A stretch of 64,000 bases of DNA from Acanthosepion pharaonis (GCA_903632075.3 CAHIKZ030000058.1:5048501-5112500); one strand, 5' to 3'; numbered from the stretch's first letter, positions 9,640-20,936 are shown. Translations and numbers: made by a program. Notes: a model not told the origin generated them from the letters alone.

Positions 9640-10400
9640 ATTTTTCTATCTTTTTGGCTTTTGGAGTTTTTACGTGTCGAACATTAGCAACACTTTTTTC
9701 CTCAATTTGTGTATTATCCCTTTTTACGTTTATGAGACGTTGGCATTCTTCGGTCACCCTTTGTAATGTTATTTTCGAGTCTTGCTCGACCATTATTAAT
9801 ATTCTCGACCTAATTTCTTTATATTTAGGATCAGTTAGTCCTTGAAGAAAAAAATTAGGCACTTGAATACATCTTTATTATTTCTTCTAACTTGAATTGT
9901 TCACCCAGAGAGTTCACTGTTCCCGCGTATGTCACAAAATCCTCGTTATCTGCTTTAACAATGTTTAGGCATCTGTATCGCGTGTGGAACAGACTATTCC
10001 TTTCGTCAAATATTTTTGACAGAATACTTATAGTTTCTTCAAACGAAACTTCTTCTGGCTTTCTGGGCAATATCAAGTTTGAGTACTTCCTATTCTCGTT
10101 TGTCCCTAGTTTCTGGACTAATAATGTTACTCGTTCCTCATCCGAACAATGTTGACATCTCTTGGTAAATATAGTTTCGAAACGTTTCAAGTATGCTGGA
10201 AATGTAATGCCCGAATCAGGTTCATATATAAATTCGGATAATGAATTTGCTATTCCTTCGGCAGAAAAAACAGCATTTTTTCTTTCTCCAGTCGCCTGAT
10301 TCAGAATTTTTTCGAGACTTTTTGCTGTTGCAAGTCTTGGTGCTGCTGTTGTTGCTGTTGTTGTAATTCTTGATACTGTTGTTGTTGCAAGCTTGTACAC
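9524..10400 (-). pseudogene. gypsy Gag (capsid and first zinc knuckle)
   Basis: Two frames make up Gag. The first (9855-10400) has FIYEPDSGITFPAYLKRFET, VTLLVQKLGTNENRKYSNLI and a NSLGEQFKLEEI segment typical of gypsy capsids. The second (9524-9862) has FLQGLTDPKYKEIRSRIL, VTEECQRLINV and the knuckle CETCGKNNHTKDTC. They join at about 9855-9862 across a frameshift. The N-terminus has a Thr/Ala-rich run. The start Met is uncertain. Confidence 0.85.
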
Positions 10401-10729
10401 AGCATTTTAGTCATTTCGACTAATTGCTCCATCCTGACTTTATTTAGAATTCGAAAAAGAAATTTTTTTTTTTTTTAGACGGTTAACAGACAATTTACAG
10501 CCGTAATATTTTTACAACCCGTAATTTTTACTTGAATAATCAATTATTAGACCGGCTCGCATTTGAGTCGCGGTTCAATATATATTTTTCAAATCACAAT
10601 TTAACAGTAAAATTTTTCTTACTTTTCAAAAAGTTTCCTTTTGACTTGTGACTCCGCTTTCGAAATCCTAATCGGCGTCAACTGATATCTTTGACTTGCG
10701 AATCTGCTTCCGAAATCCGTTCAGCGTAA

Positions 10730-10769
<40 letters not shown>

Positions 10770-10800
10770 TCAGGTACGTTGCACAATCCTCGCCGCCAGC
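10401..10800 (-). other. gypsy 5' leader
   Basis: Non-coding leader between LTR and gag. It includes a (TA)n tract at 10734-10760, an adjacent T run, and two related 'tttgacttg.gaatc.gcttccgaaatcc' copies (about 10640 and 10690). The candidate primer site is at its upstream end. Confidence 0.7.
10781..10798 (-). promoter_or_regulatory. candidate tRNA primer-binding site
   Basis: Minus-strand TGGCGGCGAGGATTGTGC starts two bases after the LTR end and begins with TGG, as expected for pairing with a tRNA 3' CCA end. The tRNA is not identified. Confidence 0.5.
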
Positions 10801-10938
10801 TGTTATATCTCGTGCAAGATATAATAAACAAAGTAACACGAGCGTTGGGTTTCAATAATAGGTTTATAATCGGATGTAGGTGTGTCAAATACAGAGTCGG
10901 GAGTATGCTAACCTCAATAGGTGTTAACAAACGAAGAC
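10801..10938 (-). repeat. gypsy 5' LTR, part 1 (proximal to the leader)
   Basis: Matches 6019-6162 of the 3' LTR, then stops abruptly at the LINE insertion. Its last 17 bases (10922-10938, TGTTAACAAACGAAGAC) are repeated at 17927-17943. Confidence 0.95.
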
Positions 10939-11757
10939 AATATTTATTGTTTTGTAAAAAAATACAAACAAATGTGGCACAAGGCCAAAAAGGGGGATTG
11001 GGGAATGACGGTCTTCTTCTGTCATTAATCTAAAACTTAGCTAGTCACAGACACTGACCCAGACATGCCAACAATAAACCAATCACCAAAACATCACATT
11101 CACTCCTACCATTCTTACTACGTCCACCATAATACCTCAGTTTTCTCTATGACGTCCTAACTAGTCCCCATATGTACAAATATTGTTCATGGGGAGGGTC
11201 ATAAAATTAACAACTTTTAAAAAATCCCCAAATGAGTATTTACAGAATGAACTAAATATTTACAATAAAACTAAACAAAACTTGGTTAGTAATAAAACCC
11301 CCCACAAACTATGAATGTGGCAGAAATGTCAGTTAACCAGACGAAATCGATGCGGGACTAAGCAAATAAGTAGACATTCAGACCACCAAGCATTCACACA
11401 AACACTCATTCATACACAACAACAAATACGAAAACACACACCTGAAACGAAAGGCGTCCCGCATCCACCAGAAAACTGACATCACTAACCACCTAACGAG
11501 GGAGGGATGGGGAATTAAACAAAAGTAAAAAAGAAATAGGGACAGAAATAAAAAAGGGACCAATGAGCTTACATACCCTAGCTAAGTTAAACGGGAAAAA
11601 AAAAAAAAACTAAATATTCAATAACAAAAACCTAGTCTAACCTAATCTCTGGGTGGGTTGCCAAAGTTCAACCCTGTTAGGACAATATTCTGTGCCTAAC
11701 CGACGTCTAAATGCCACTCAAGGTCAGCCCCTTTCACTCTACACATTCGCGCAAGAT
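10939..11757 (-). other. LINE 3' untranslated region
   Basis: No coding potential; ends in AATAAATATT on the minus strand, next to the target duplication. Confidence 0.75.
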
Positions 11758-12234
11758 TCACCCACCTTTTGGCGAATTCTGATGATGGAGCCGCCGCCTT
11801 TCTGTCCTAATCTTGACTTTAAGCTGATGCCTAAAGTACAAGATTAGTTGGGAAGAGGTGAACTTCTCGCCTTCATAGAATCCCTTCTTTCGCGTCGTCC
11901 AAATCACGACTCGCATAACCCCTAGTAAGCAACAGAACACATAGTGTTCAGCCTTCGTCAATTGCGATACCACATTGCTACAAACAGAACTGGCTTCCAG
12001 GACAAAAAACTTTCCCTGCAGCATGCGAACCATGAGGCCTTCAACAAACCTGCACAACGGCACTACCGCACTGCACTGAAAAAAGGCGTGACCAATGGTC
12101 TCGACATTCCCTGTACAGCGACGACAGTTTGGATATTTCTCCAAGCCTGCTGAACAAAGTCTTTTGCCGACCCAGAGGGCCCCGCGAATCATCAGCCAGG
12201 TGAGTGATGCCTCATCATTATTGAGACATTTCAA
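11758..12234 (-). pseudogene. LINE ORF2 C-terminus with zinc knuckle
   Basis: Contains NCRRC..ETIGHAFFQC, a C-X2-C-X7-H-X4-C knuckle found near the C-terminus of many LINE ORF2 proteins, preceded by WLMIRGALWVGKRL. It would act after RT, probably in RNA binding. It is in a different frame from the RT above it. Confidence 0.8.
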
Positions 12235-12395
12235 CCCAGGCGCCCAAAGGCCAAACCGAGCGAGCCTCCTGCTTCGTAAGACCGAGCTCGTCGATCAGAT
12301 CATCTTGAACGGCCCCCTAACTAACACACGATATAATGCCTTACGAGACAACGCTTGGGCGTCGGAGAGGCCAACCGACGACCGCAAGAGGAGCT

Positions 12396-12772
12396 TCAAA
12401 GCGCGACGACATTCACGATAGAAGGAGCACTCGCCACGAGGAGTACGACCGGCCTCCTCCTCGCACGAGTGCACACTTTCAGGGATGGGAAATGCTTACG
12501 GACATCTTCTTTCCAAAAGGTGCCCACCTCATCCAAACCGCGACACATTCGGTCGAGAAAGGTAATGCGTAGCATATATTGACGAATCTCAATGCTAGGC
12601 ATTCCCAGACCGCCCTCAGAGGGATGAAGGCAACAGATCTCGCGAGATGCCATGGGCCTTGCCTCTCCACAAGAAAGAGAACAAGGCCTTGACTAACGAT
12701 GTTAGTCGGGCACACGGGAGTGGAAGCACAGAAAGACGGTAGAGGAGTATCGGATAGATGTGGGAACCACAA
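12396..12772 (-). pseudogene. LINE ORF2 segment after RT (GGLGMP block)
   Basis: One frame (12396-12653) has ICCLHPSEGGLGMPSIEI, the GGLGxP block typical of LINE proteins downstream of RT. An overlapping frame (12479-12772) covers the preceding stretch. Frame changes separate both from the RT and C-terminal frames. Confidence 0.7.
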
Positions 12773-13634
12773 ACTTCCGCCCTTCCTTCAGGGAAAGTCC
12801 CTCCGAGACCACAGACCAGCCGCGACCTCGGCCCGCCCCTGTACCTCCGACCAATTCTTTTTCCAACTGGAGATCAGGACCGAACCAGACGCCGAGTATC
12901 TTGATCGGCCCATCCGTCCAGAGGAAAGGTCTGGGAAGAGAAACTCCCTTCCACGCACCCAACCGCAAGCCCACAGACTTATCGCGGTTGATTTTGGCCC
13001 CTGTCACCATCTCATACCCACTGATCTGCTTACTGACTTCGTTAATCTCGGCTCTGCTCGACACAAGAACCGAAACGTCGTCAGCATAGGCAGAATACCT
13101 GGCCGAGGTGTTAGCACCAGGCAGCGAAATACCGCGTAGGACCGGATTCGCCTTTAACTTGCGAAGGAAAGGCTCCAACGCAAGAACGTAAAGCAGAGGC
13201 GATAGCGGACAACCTTGACGAATGGAGCGAGACAATACGAAAGGCTTCGATCTTACCCCATTCACTTCCACCAGCGCACCGGGGGTCGCATACAAGAGAC
13301 GGATCCAGGAGCGAAAGTCGGCTCCGAAACCGGCCGCCGAAAGGACAGCCTCCAGAAATCGATGGTCAACCCTATCGAAGGCCTTGGACTGATCTAAATT
13401 GATCAGCGCGGCTTCACTGTCGACTTGTTCTAAGATCAGGCGTACCATATGAAGGTTATCCTGAATAGTCCTGCCCTTCACAGCACAAGTCTGTTCAGGG
13501 CCAATCAGACTAGACAGGACAAGCTGCAAACGGTTGGCCAAGATCTTCGCCAAAATCTTTAAGTCCGTGTTTAACATCGTTAAAGGGCGAAAGTTCCCTA
13601 ACCCATCCCCTCCGTCCTTGTCCTTACGCAGCAA
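12702..13634 (-). pseudogene. LINE ORF2 reverse transcriptase core
   Basis: RT motifs occur in order: FRPLTMLNTDLKILAKILANR; the motif A aspartate in INLDQSKAFDRVDH; SIRQGCPLSPLLYVLALEPF (motif B); AYADDVSVLV (motif C); INRDKSVGLRLG; and IKILGVWFG. Both catalytic aspartates of YADD are intact. This enzyme primes cDNA synthesis at the nicked target. The upstream part of RT is in another frame (13598-14410), showing a single-base shift near 13660-13700. Confidence 0.93.
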
Positions 13635-14410
13635 CTTGATGACACCTCTGGTGAAGCGTTGAGGTAAAGACCCTGCCTCATCCAGTGGTTGTACATCAGT
13701 TCCAGCAAAGGCACAAAAACGTGCGACAACCTCAAGTAAACTTCGTAGGGAAGACCATCTAATCCCGGAGACTTATCCAGGCCAACCTGCTTCAGCGCTT
13801 CCCAGATTTCCGACTCTGTTATGCGGCCCTCGCACCTAGCCACTTCAGCTGCCGAGAGGCAGGGAAAGTCAGCTAAATAGGCGTCGAACTGAGCAGAACT
13901 CAGACCGGGCTCCCTGGTGAAAAGCTCCTGAAAATAATCTCGAAAGACCTCACATATGCCCGCGTTTGTAGTCACAGTCCGCTTATCCGGTAATGTGACG
14001 CACGCTATATGTCGCCTGGCCGCGTTTCGATTTTCCTCTACACGCAGTTCAGCGGCCATATTCGTTGCCTCAGAAGACATTCTTTTTAACCTAGCCCTAA
14101 CTACCAGAGCTTGGTCCTTCTTGATAAGCAAGGAGGCCAACTCTGCCTTAGCTAAAACTATGTCCCCACTAACACGGGATTTCACGGCCCGATCAACTTT
14201 ATCTTCTAAAGCCGTTTGCGCCGCTAATTTATCTAAATTGAGCCGACGACTAAAGTCGGCAGCAAACGAACGAATCTTAGATTTTAATTTGCCCCACCAG
14301 GCATTTCCCACAACCGCTCCCGTCAATTCCCTCTGGATTGTTAGTAGCAGCTGGTCCCGGAAACCCTGATCACTGAAAAGCGAACAGTTCAATTTCCAGT
14401 AACCAGCCAA
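13598..14410 (-). pseudogene. LINE ORF2 linker between endonuclease and RT
   Basis: Begins GYWKLNCSLFSDQGFRDQ, as in L1/Tx1-type linkers, and continues through an Arg/Lys/Ala-rich helical region to ESEIWEALKQ, then GLDKSPGLDGLPYEVY, the RT N-terminal block. It overlaps the RT core frame by 37 bases. Well conserved in length. Confidence 0.88.
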
Positions 14411-15149
14411 CTTAACCCTAGGTTTATCTAAGTTTACACGGACCCGGACAAGCCTATGGTCCGTATAAACTATATAATGGAAACTTGGACAGCCTAAGAG
14501 CCCTACATCGACTCTCTAACTAACACTCGGTCCAGGTAGCTCGCAAGCGAGCCAGGAAACCGAGCTGCCACTAGTAGTCCAAGTCCATGCTACCTCCCGA
14601 GGGTGTTCATTCCGGAACTTATCGACAAGATCAAACCCATCGACAAAGTCCCAAAATGGTTTCACATCCGGGTTGTAAGTACCTTTTTTGTGCCCTATTC
14701 GATCTATATCGGGGTCAAGGACGGCATTCCAATCCCCGCTAAAACTACCCGACGAGACGTCGTCAAGAACGGCGCGATCTGCCGAAACAAAAGCAGGCCG
14801 CTCGGAATGGATATTGGGCGCATAAACCCCAATGAGACGAAGATGCTTCTCCTTTATGGTAACATCCAGCACGCAAAGCCTGCCCGCCGGATCTGCGAAG
14901 ACAAGAGTACATGCAGCCTTCAAAGACCTGCAAACCAGCCAAGAGACACCCTCGAACAACCATCAAAACATGCTGAATAAAAGGGCGAACCCCCTAGACA
15001 GTATGTCCTCACGATCATGAGAATTAAAACCGAGTCTCTTGCAAACAACATATATTCACCCCGAGGCGCTGAAGGTCACGAGAGAGCCTCGCCCTGCGAG
15101 ACTCGGACCTCAGGCCCCGGGCATTCAAACTTGCTAACCAGAGAGCCAT
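14411..15149 (-). pseudogene. LINE ORF2 APE-type endonuclease, frameshifted
   Basis: The probable ORF2 start is the ATG at 15147-15149: the frame begins MALWLASLNARGL and reaches CCLQETRF, the Asn and QET motifs of APE-type nucleases, then stops at 15024. The next piece (14516-14959) has LIGVYAPN and GDWNAVLDPDIDR. In 14411-14520 another frame reads YLDRVLV and YTDHRLV, the DR and catalytic DH motifs. All diagnostic motifs are present, spread over three frames. The nuclease nicks the target to prime RT. Confidence 0.88.
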
Positions 15150-15160
15150 CGTGAAGCCGA

Positions 15161-15943
15161 TTAAGGTTGCCCTTCAGGATAGAACATGGCTGGGGTGAGG
15201 ACACCCACAGCTCGTCCCATGGATCCCGACGCCATCTCATTATCGACGGTATCGTCCTGAGACAAGCCGCCGATGTCCGAAGGGTAAGTGAGTTTTAAAG
15301 CTCTGTAAAGGGATGGGTGAACGAAAACCGGGACCCTCCCTTTTAGTTTTTGGTTCGCATCGTCACAATCCGGATCCTGTAGGTAGGCAGCAGGGGGCAC
15401 CATTTTAAGAGACGACTGGGCCTCCTCTATCATGCCCCAAATCTCCCGCGTTCCCGGGCCCGTTCTAATAACTGTTAACACCCTCTTGGCGGAGGGGAAA
15501 TTCTCGGCCTTTCTACCTTTTTGTTGTTTATATTTTTGAAATTCAAAGGATTTTTAAATCCTTTGGATTTCGAGTCTATTAAATACCCCTCCGCCTGGTC
15601 CGGGAAACGCGGCAGACGTCTTCCCCTGGAAAATATGGAGGTTTGATGATTTTTTTCTTTTTCAAATCTGCCGCAATTTGAGTCTCGGGGCTTCTGCCCT
15701 TTTTTTTTTGAGGTGACTGAGCAGGAGTAGACATTGGAGAAGGATTGGGTGTAGTAGAGGGAGTCCAACCCGAAGGTGTTCTAACTGGGGAAGGTTTGAT
15801 GAATGAATTTTTTGACAGGAGAATTTGAAACAGATTTTGGCGGAGGCGGCTTTGGTAAATCTAGATGAAGGGGAAGACGGGGCAGAGGATAGAGGGGCCG
15901 GTGCTCCCGACGATTTTTTTCCTTTTCCCCGCTTTGCTTCCAA
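15161..15943 (-). pseudogene. LINE ORF1 C-terminal region
   Basis: Three overlapping frames (15161-15481, 15475-15768, 15662-15943) cover a Ser/Pro/Lys-rich stretch and then a segment with KLKGRVPVFVHPSLYRALKL that ends 12 bases before the ORF2 start. No known domain is recognised. It is assigned to ORF1 by position. Confidence 0.55.
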
Positions 15944-15992
15944 TTTTTCCTTCAGTTTTTAATATCTAGAATCTTCTGCCAACTTGGCTCGT

Positions 15993-16550
15993 TTAACTTT
16001 TTTCTGTCGCCGTCTTTTTCATATGACGCAGAGGCGTCGCCCTCAGCGCTGGTAGAGGGAATGGGGCTGTAGGTGATGATGTCCCTGGAGTCATGTTGGG
16101 ACGGAGGAACCGCTGTTTGGCTCTTCCCTTGCCCCTAACCACGGTGCCATTCCCCTCATCCTTCTCCTTAACCACACTAGTGGCAGGCGTCGGTTTCGGG
16201 GGCAATTTGGGCTTGGACCCAACCGATGGACTTTGCCCATCGGTCCGCCTCGCAGCTAGACGCATTACAGGTGCCGCGGATCTAACCTTATCGGCCAAGG
16301 GGGTATTTTGGTCGCCTGTGACCGGAACTCCAGGGGCCTTCTTCCCTGGGCAGGAGGAGGAAAGGTGACCAGTCTCTCCACACCTCCAGCAAGTCGGTCG
16401 CCTACCAGTCACAATGACCGGCATTTTCCGGTCACCTAAAACCAAACAGTTGGGGACGGACTTGAAGGCCTCTTGATCCAGCATGATGTCAAACGTCCAT
16501 CCCCCGTTCAGATTGTCGGAGAGAGCTCCTAAAATCTGGCCATACTGCAT
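15993..16550 (-). pseudogene. LINE ORF1 zinc-knuckle region
   Basis: Contains CWRCGETGHLSSSC, a CCHC nucleic-acid-binding knuckle (C-X2-C-X4-H-X4-C), preceded by NCLVLGDRKMPVIVTGRR and followed by a basic Pro/Lys/Thr-rich tail. It would bind element RNA. It overlaps the upstream ORF1 frame by 22 bases. Confidence 0.82.
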
Positions 16551-17216
16551 AAAAAAAATGCAGCTAGAAGCTCTCCTGAAATTTGAGGAGGAACCTCAAA
16601 ACGGCCCCTGGTCTGCCTGCGGCCCTCATACTCAGTTCTCAGTATAAGATCCTTAGTTATAAGTTCTTTTTTGGCCATAGCCAGGCAATCTTCTGGTGTG
16701 GGCAGCAGAATGTCCCACATGAAGAAACCCCTACCTTTAATGACTCTTTGGGGTTTTATCCCCAGGGACAAAAGTGATTTAATCACAATGTCTTTTGTGG
16801 AGCGACAAATCTTTTTGTTTTTCTTGTCGACCACAAAACGGTCACCATTCTCTTGGCGAACATACCGGAGTTCCTGGACATCATCGACGAACCCATCTTT
16901 CTTCACCAGATGGGCGTATCCTTTCGCCTTGTCCAGGAAATCCGCCATGTTCAGTATACAATTAGAGGGGACTTCCAACAAGAGGGCGACTCCTCACTAG
17001 CTTTCCCCGATGCGTCTTAGGGGCAACATCGTTTTGGGACTTTTCCCTTTTTGGAGGAACTCTGGTCAGTTTTGGGGTTGTTAGCTTTTGGGCTTTACCA
17101 GCCCGCTTTTTTGTCTCATCCTTTGGGTTGGTGTTGTCGACCTTCCCAAAGAGGTCTTTTTTCACTTTGGACCGACAGCCTTCGTCATTATGATGAAAGG
17201 TTGTGAAAACAACCAC
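16529..17216 (-). pseudogene. LINE ORF1 N-terminal region
   Basis: The frame at 16529-16981 contains MADFLDKAKGYAHLVKKDG, then DRFVVDKKNKKICRSTKDIV and GFFMWDILLPTPEDCLAMAK, an RRM-like gag-type layout. A basic Lys/Pro-rich frame at 16962-17216 precedes it and may be an N-terminal extension or leader. The true start is unclear. Confidence 0.65.
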
Positions 17217-17926
17217 TAGCGGGGTTTTTTTTCAAACACACAGAAAAAAAACACAAAATAAAAAAAAGCCTGGATAAACCAGGAAAGGGAAAAAAAAAAA
17301 AAAAACTGAAAACAGGTAAGACTTTCTAAAAAAAAAAAAAAAATAAAATAAAAATGGCGTGTTGAAGGCAGCCCAAAAAAAAAGAAACTTTTTTTTTTTT
17401 CCAAAAATTCAAAAAAGTACAAAAAGGAAAAAGAAAAAAAAAATAAAGGTTTTCGGTTGAAGCCGATGAAGAAAATAAATTAAAAGCAAAAAGAAAAACA
17501 AACTAGTCAAACCAAAAAGAAAGAATGCGACCAAGGTCGCTAATTAATTAAATAAAAAAAAAAAAAAAATTTTTTTTTTTTTTTTTTTCCTTGAGCTGTA
17601 CTAATTAAAACAAAAACTAAACAGAAATAAACAGAAATAAAAGCAGTCGTCCGGTAAGACTTAGTCAAACCGGACTAAAAAAAAAAAAAAATATGAGGGC
17701 CGAAGCCCAGAAAAATAAAACCAACAAAAGAAATAGAAAGAAAAAAAAATAAAACTTAAAACAATAACTTAACAGAAAAGGACGTAAAAAGTTTGTCAAT
17801 CCAGAAGGCTCCTGCAAATCTTCACAAATTCACCTGATCACCCTCCAGCGGGCCAAACCAGTCACACAGAAAAACACAATCACACACACAACCGGTCAGA
17901 ATAAGGTCAAGAAGTTGAGTGAAGAC
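17217..17926 (-). other. LINE 5' untranslated region
   Basis: Rich in A and T homopolymers on the plus strand (for example 17290-17303, 17564-17588). No ORF of note. Ends at the target duplication 17927-17943. Confidence 0.65.
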
Positions 17927-17943
17927 TGTTAACAAACGAAGAC

Positions 17944-18031
17944 CTCTTGACTGTCCGCTGTGGTCGTACTTAATCGGCAACCAGTCCGTCCATTATCGTG
18001 AATGGGGAAGTTGGGTTATATCATCACAACA
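17944..18031 (-). repeat. gypsy 5' LTR, part 2
   Basis: Identical to 6163-6250 of the 3' LTR and followed by the GAATA target duplication. Together with 10801-10938 it rebuilds a 226-bp LTR. Confidence 0.95.
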
Positions 18032-18804
18032 GAATAATAGCCTAAAATACTGCAGGTATTAAAAAGCTTGATTTTTTTGGAGTTGATGGCAAGGTTAATA
18101 ATGAAACTTTGTTATATAATGAAGTTATAGGGGGAGAAAGGTGACGTTAAACTAAAAACAAGGGGCACAGTACACCATTTAGTATTTGCTCAATAAACAG
18201 GAACTGAGACTGGAAAATATCTGATTCATAGAGCAGTTCCAACTACAGATGCCACTGATGTTGTTCTAATAGAAACAGCTTTTAGTGTTTTGGAAGTGTT
18301 GATAGTATAGACAGTCTTAAGGCTGTTTTTTCTGGACAATAATTACAAATACTGGATGTAAGGTAGACATTGTACTTGCCCTGGAAAAATAGCTCCATCG
18401 AAGATTACATACAACTTACTGTTCATTATATCAAACTGGTCGGCGGCTGAGTAAGACAGGGTATCGCACGTGCTAACACACGTTGTATGTTAAAAAAATT
18501 CATTATATCAGAATTGGTTATCATTCAGAGCTGTTTTTAAATATGTTGATGGTACAAAAAGCCCGACTGCTTTTACAGGTCCACTAGGCGAATTGTGTGG
18601 AAGGGTCTATCATGATTTGCTACAAGTAGAATTTATGAAAAAGTGGCTGTCTTGATAATATGCCATTTATAGTAAAAATGGGGGTTCTAAGTAAAGACCA
18701 AAGGCTCCTTTTGGAATATATTCTAGGGATTTCTAAAAGTAAAGTTAACTCTACATTTGCTGCCTGGAAAATTGGACCATTAAGTAATGAAAGATTAAGT
18801 AATA

Positions 18805-19090
18805 AGGAGGTATGGTGGAGTAAGGGATAGCGGCTTGGATTAAGGAGTTCGAATTCCTGTCAAATCCATTACATTCAACAACATGTTACTAACCTTGGGA
18901 AAGGTATGAATCCTCTTCTTCTCCCCCTAGCTATGGGTAAATAGCAGGACATATCGAGTTCTATAGCCTTGAATTGCAACTGGTCTGCTGCAGAAAGAAA
19001 TGAAACCTACTACGGGAAAAATGACTGCCTCGTCAGTCATGTATCCAAAGATATGTGATCGCCTAAGCGTGTAACACACATGGCACATAA
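18805..19090 (+). mobile_element. tRNA-headed SINE, family S1
   Basis: The best-kept head in the window: A-box-like 'gatagcggcttgg' and B-box-like 'gttcgaattcctg'. The body has 'ggtatgaatcctcttcttct' and 'agctatgggtaaatagcagg'. The insertion lies inside the decayed gene at 18060-20640. Confidence 0.8.
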
Positions 19091-19130
19091 CTGATTGTAG
19101 TAATGAAAGATGGTTAACTTTAGGAACAAT

Positions 19131-19860
19131 GTTAATAAGTATGTAGACCACAGGTAAATATCCTTTTAGCAAGCAAGTTAATGAGTATGAAGACCAGAGG
19201 TGCATACCCTTTGAGCAACCAGGTTAATGAGTATGTAGACCAGAGGTACCTGCCCTTTTTAGCAACCAGGTTAAAAAGTATGTAGACCAAATGTACATAC
19301 CCTTTGAGCAACTAGCTTATTGAGTATGTAGACCAGAGATACATAGCCGTTTAGCAACCAGGTTAATGAGTATGTAGACCAGAGTTACATGCCCTTTTAG
19401 CAACCAGGTTAATGAGTATGTAGACCAGAGTTACATACCCGTTTAGCAACCAGGTTAATGAGTATGTAGACCAGAGGTACATGCCCTTTTAGCAACCAGA
19501 ATAATGAGTATGTAGACTATAGGTATATACCCTTTTAGCAACCATGTTTATGAGTATATAGACCAAAGATACATACCCTTTTAGCAACCAGCTTAATGAG
19601 CATGTAGACCAGAGTTACATACATTTTTAGCAACGTGGTTAAGGAGTATGTAAACCAAAGGTACATGCTTTTTAACAGCCAGGTAAATTAGTATGTAGAC
19701 CAGAGGTACATACTCTTTTAGCGACTAGGATAATTAGTATATAGATCAGAGTTACATGCCCTTTTAGCAGACAGGTTAATAAGTATGTAGACCTGAGGTA
19801 CATATCCTTTTAGCAACCAGGTTAATGAATATGCAGACTAGATATACATACCCTTCAGAA
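19131..19860 (+). repeat. 46-bp minisatellite, about 15-16 copies
   Basis: The unit reads 'gttaatgagtatgtagacca' then 'gaggtacataccctttt' and 'agcaaccag'. Copies differ by scattered substitutions, with outer copies more diverged. The array splits the collinear pseudogene. Confidence 0.93.
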
Positions 19861-20877
19861 CTCAACTTATTAAATTAATTATTGAAGTGTATGTATGACC
19901 GTTAGAGATTAAGAGTGGGTAGTACATTCCATAACCAGCAGCTGTATATATTTAATATTATCCAAAGTATTAAGAAGAAGTCTGAAAAAAATTCAAAATA
20001 TGGCATTCAAGACCCTCGAATATAATGTTTTTGCTCTGTTACCCGAGTGTTGTATTTGCTGATGAATCAGAAGAGTTGGAAGTGAGAAAAGTCGCTTTTG
20101 GAAAAATTCTGTACTTTAGGTAAGTAAATATAGAGAAATAGGCTAATTTATCCGGATTATAAGGATAGTTTTGAAGTTCTATTCACGAAAAAATAGAATA
20201 GAACAGTTATGGTTTGATTAATTAAAAGAGAAATTGATTTTTTTTATCCTTTCAGAAGTAGGAACCCACCATAGAAAACGTCGAGTGAAACACAGGCTAT
20301 TAATCTTGAAGCCTTGCATTGGTCAGAATTGGTCAGTCTATCCCAAAATGGAATTTTTGAACATGCAACGATTCAAAATTTTCAGAAAATGGAATTCAAG
20401 CATCTCTTATAAATAACACAAAAATTAGAGAGGCTGATTTTCATTCATATTCCCAGTGTGTTGAAAGGGCGGCAGTGAAATTAACATCTGCAGCTTTTCG
20501 TGTTGTTTATGGATTTGAAGCAAAACATAGACACATTCTTGCGAAAACATTACGTCATCAAGTAAGATCTTCCTTTGTTTCTAAAGGATCTTACACTGAA
20601 AATGTGGATGATATGATTATTTTAATACTTACATTGAATTAGTTTTCATATAATATAAAATTTATTGTTTTGCTATTGAAATAATAACAATTTTCAATCA
20701 AATATTGGCAAAATGAATGGCTTTTTTATTGCATTTCCTCAAAAGGAGTCTAAAGGTAGGAATCTAAAAATTGATGCGAGTTTTTATCACATTAAATCCA
20801 AATTATCTAGACTTGTCTAAAGCTGATTTGTGGAAAAATTTAAAATTGACCTACCCTAATTGATAATGAGCAGAATG

Positions 20878-20879
<2 letters not shown>

Positions 20880-20936
<57 letters not shown>

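Larger units (their letters stand above)
10939..17926 (-). mobile_element. Tx1/L1-like non-LTR retrotransposon (LINE)
   Basis: A 6988-bp insertion flanked by a perfect 17-bp target duplication, read on the minus strand: 5' UTR, ORF1 with a CCHC knuckle, ORF2 with APE-type endonuclease, RT and a C-terminal zinc knuckle, then a 3' UTR. The 3' end has AATAAA (10943-10948) four bases before the junction, with no long poly(A). Its GC-richer coding sequence contrasts with the AT-rich surroundings. ORF2 wording resembles Tx1-clade elements (inference). It appears near full length yet carries several frameshifts. Confidence 0.92.
6019..18031 (-). mobile_element. Gypsy-type LTR retrotransposon with 5' LTR split by a LINE
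   Basis: Two LTR copies, a polypurine tract, a candidate primer site and gag-protease-RT-RNase H-integrase order define a complete gypsy element on the minus strand. It is flanked by the 5-bp target duplication GAATA (6014-6018 and 18032-18036). The LTRs differ by two substitutions and one 6-bp indel over 226 aligned bases, so the insertion is fairly young. The 5' LTR is interrupted by a 7-kb LINE (10939-17926). The element without the LINE would be about 5.0 kb. Confidence 0.93.
18060..20640 (+). pseudogene. decayed gene of an uncharacterised repeat-borne protein family
   Basis: Several collinear plus-strand fragments look like one ancestral protein: DFFGVDGKVNNETLLYNEV (about 18070), TETGKYLIHRAVP (about 18200), WLSFRAVFKYVDG and TAFTGPLGELCG (18510-18610), LLLEYILGISKSKVNSTFAA then WKIGPL (18705-18785), and near 20460 CVERAAVKLTSAAF and VVYGFEAKHRHI. 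I recall this pattern from multicopy, unnamed invertebrate proteins that may be transposon-borne, but I cannot name the family or function. Stops, frameshifts, a SINE (18805-19090) and a minisatellite (19131-19860) break it. Confidence 0.5.

Noticed and set aside
12095..13139. Plus-strand ORFs opposite the LINE RT
   Set aside because: Shadows of the GC-richer minus-strand ORF2.
19131..19860. CRISPR-like or protein-repeat array
   Set aside because: The 46-bp units are directly adjacent and drift gradually, and 46 is not a multiple of three, so no repeated protein frame.
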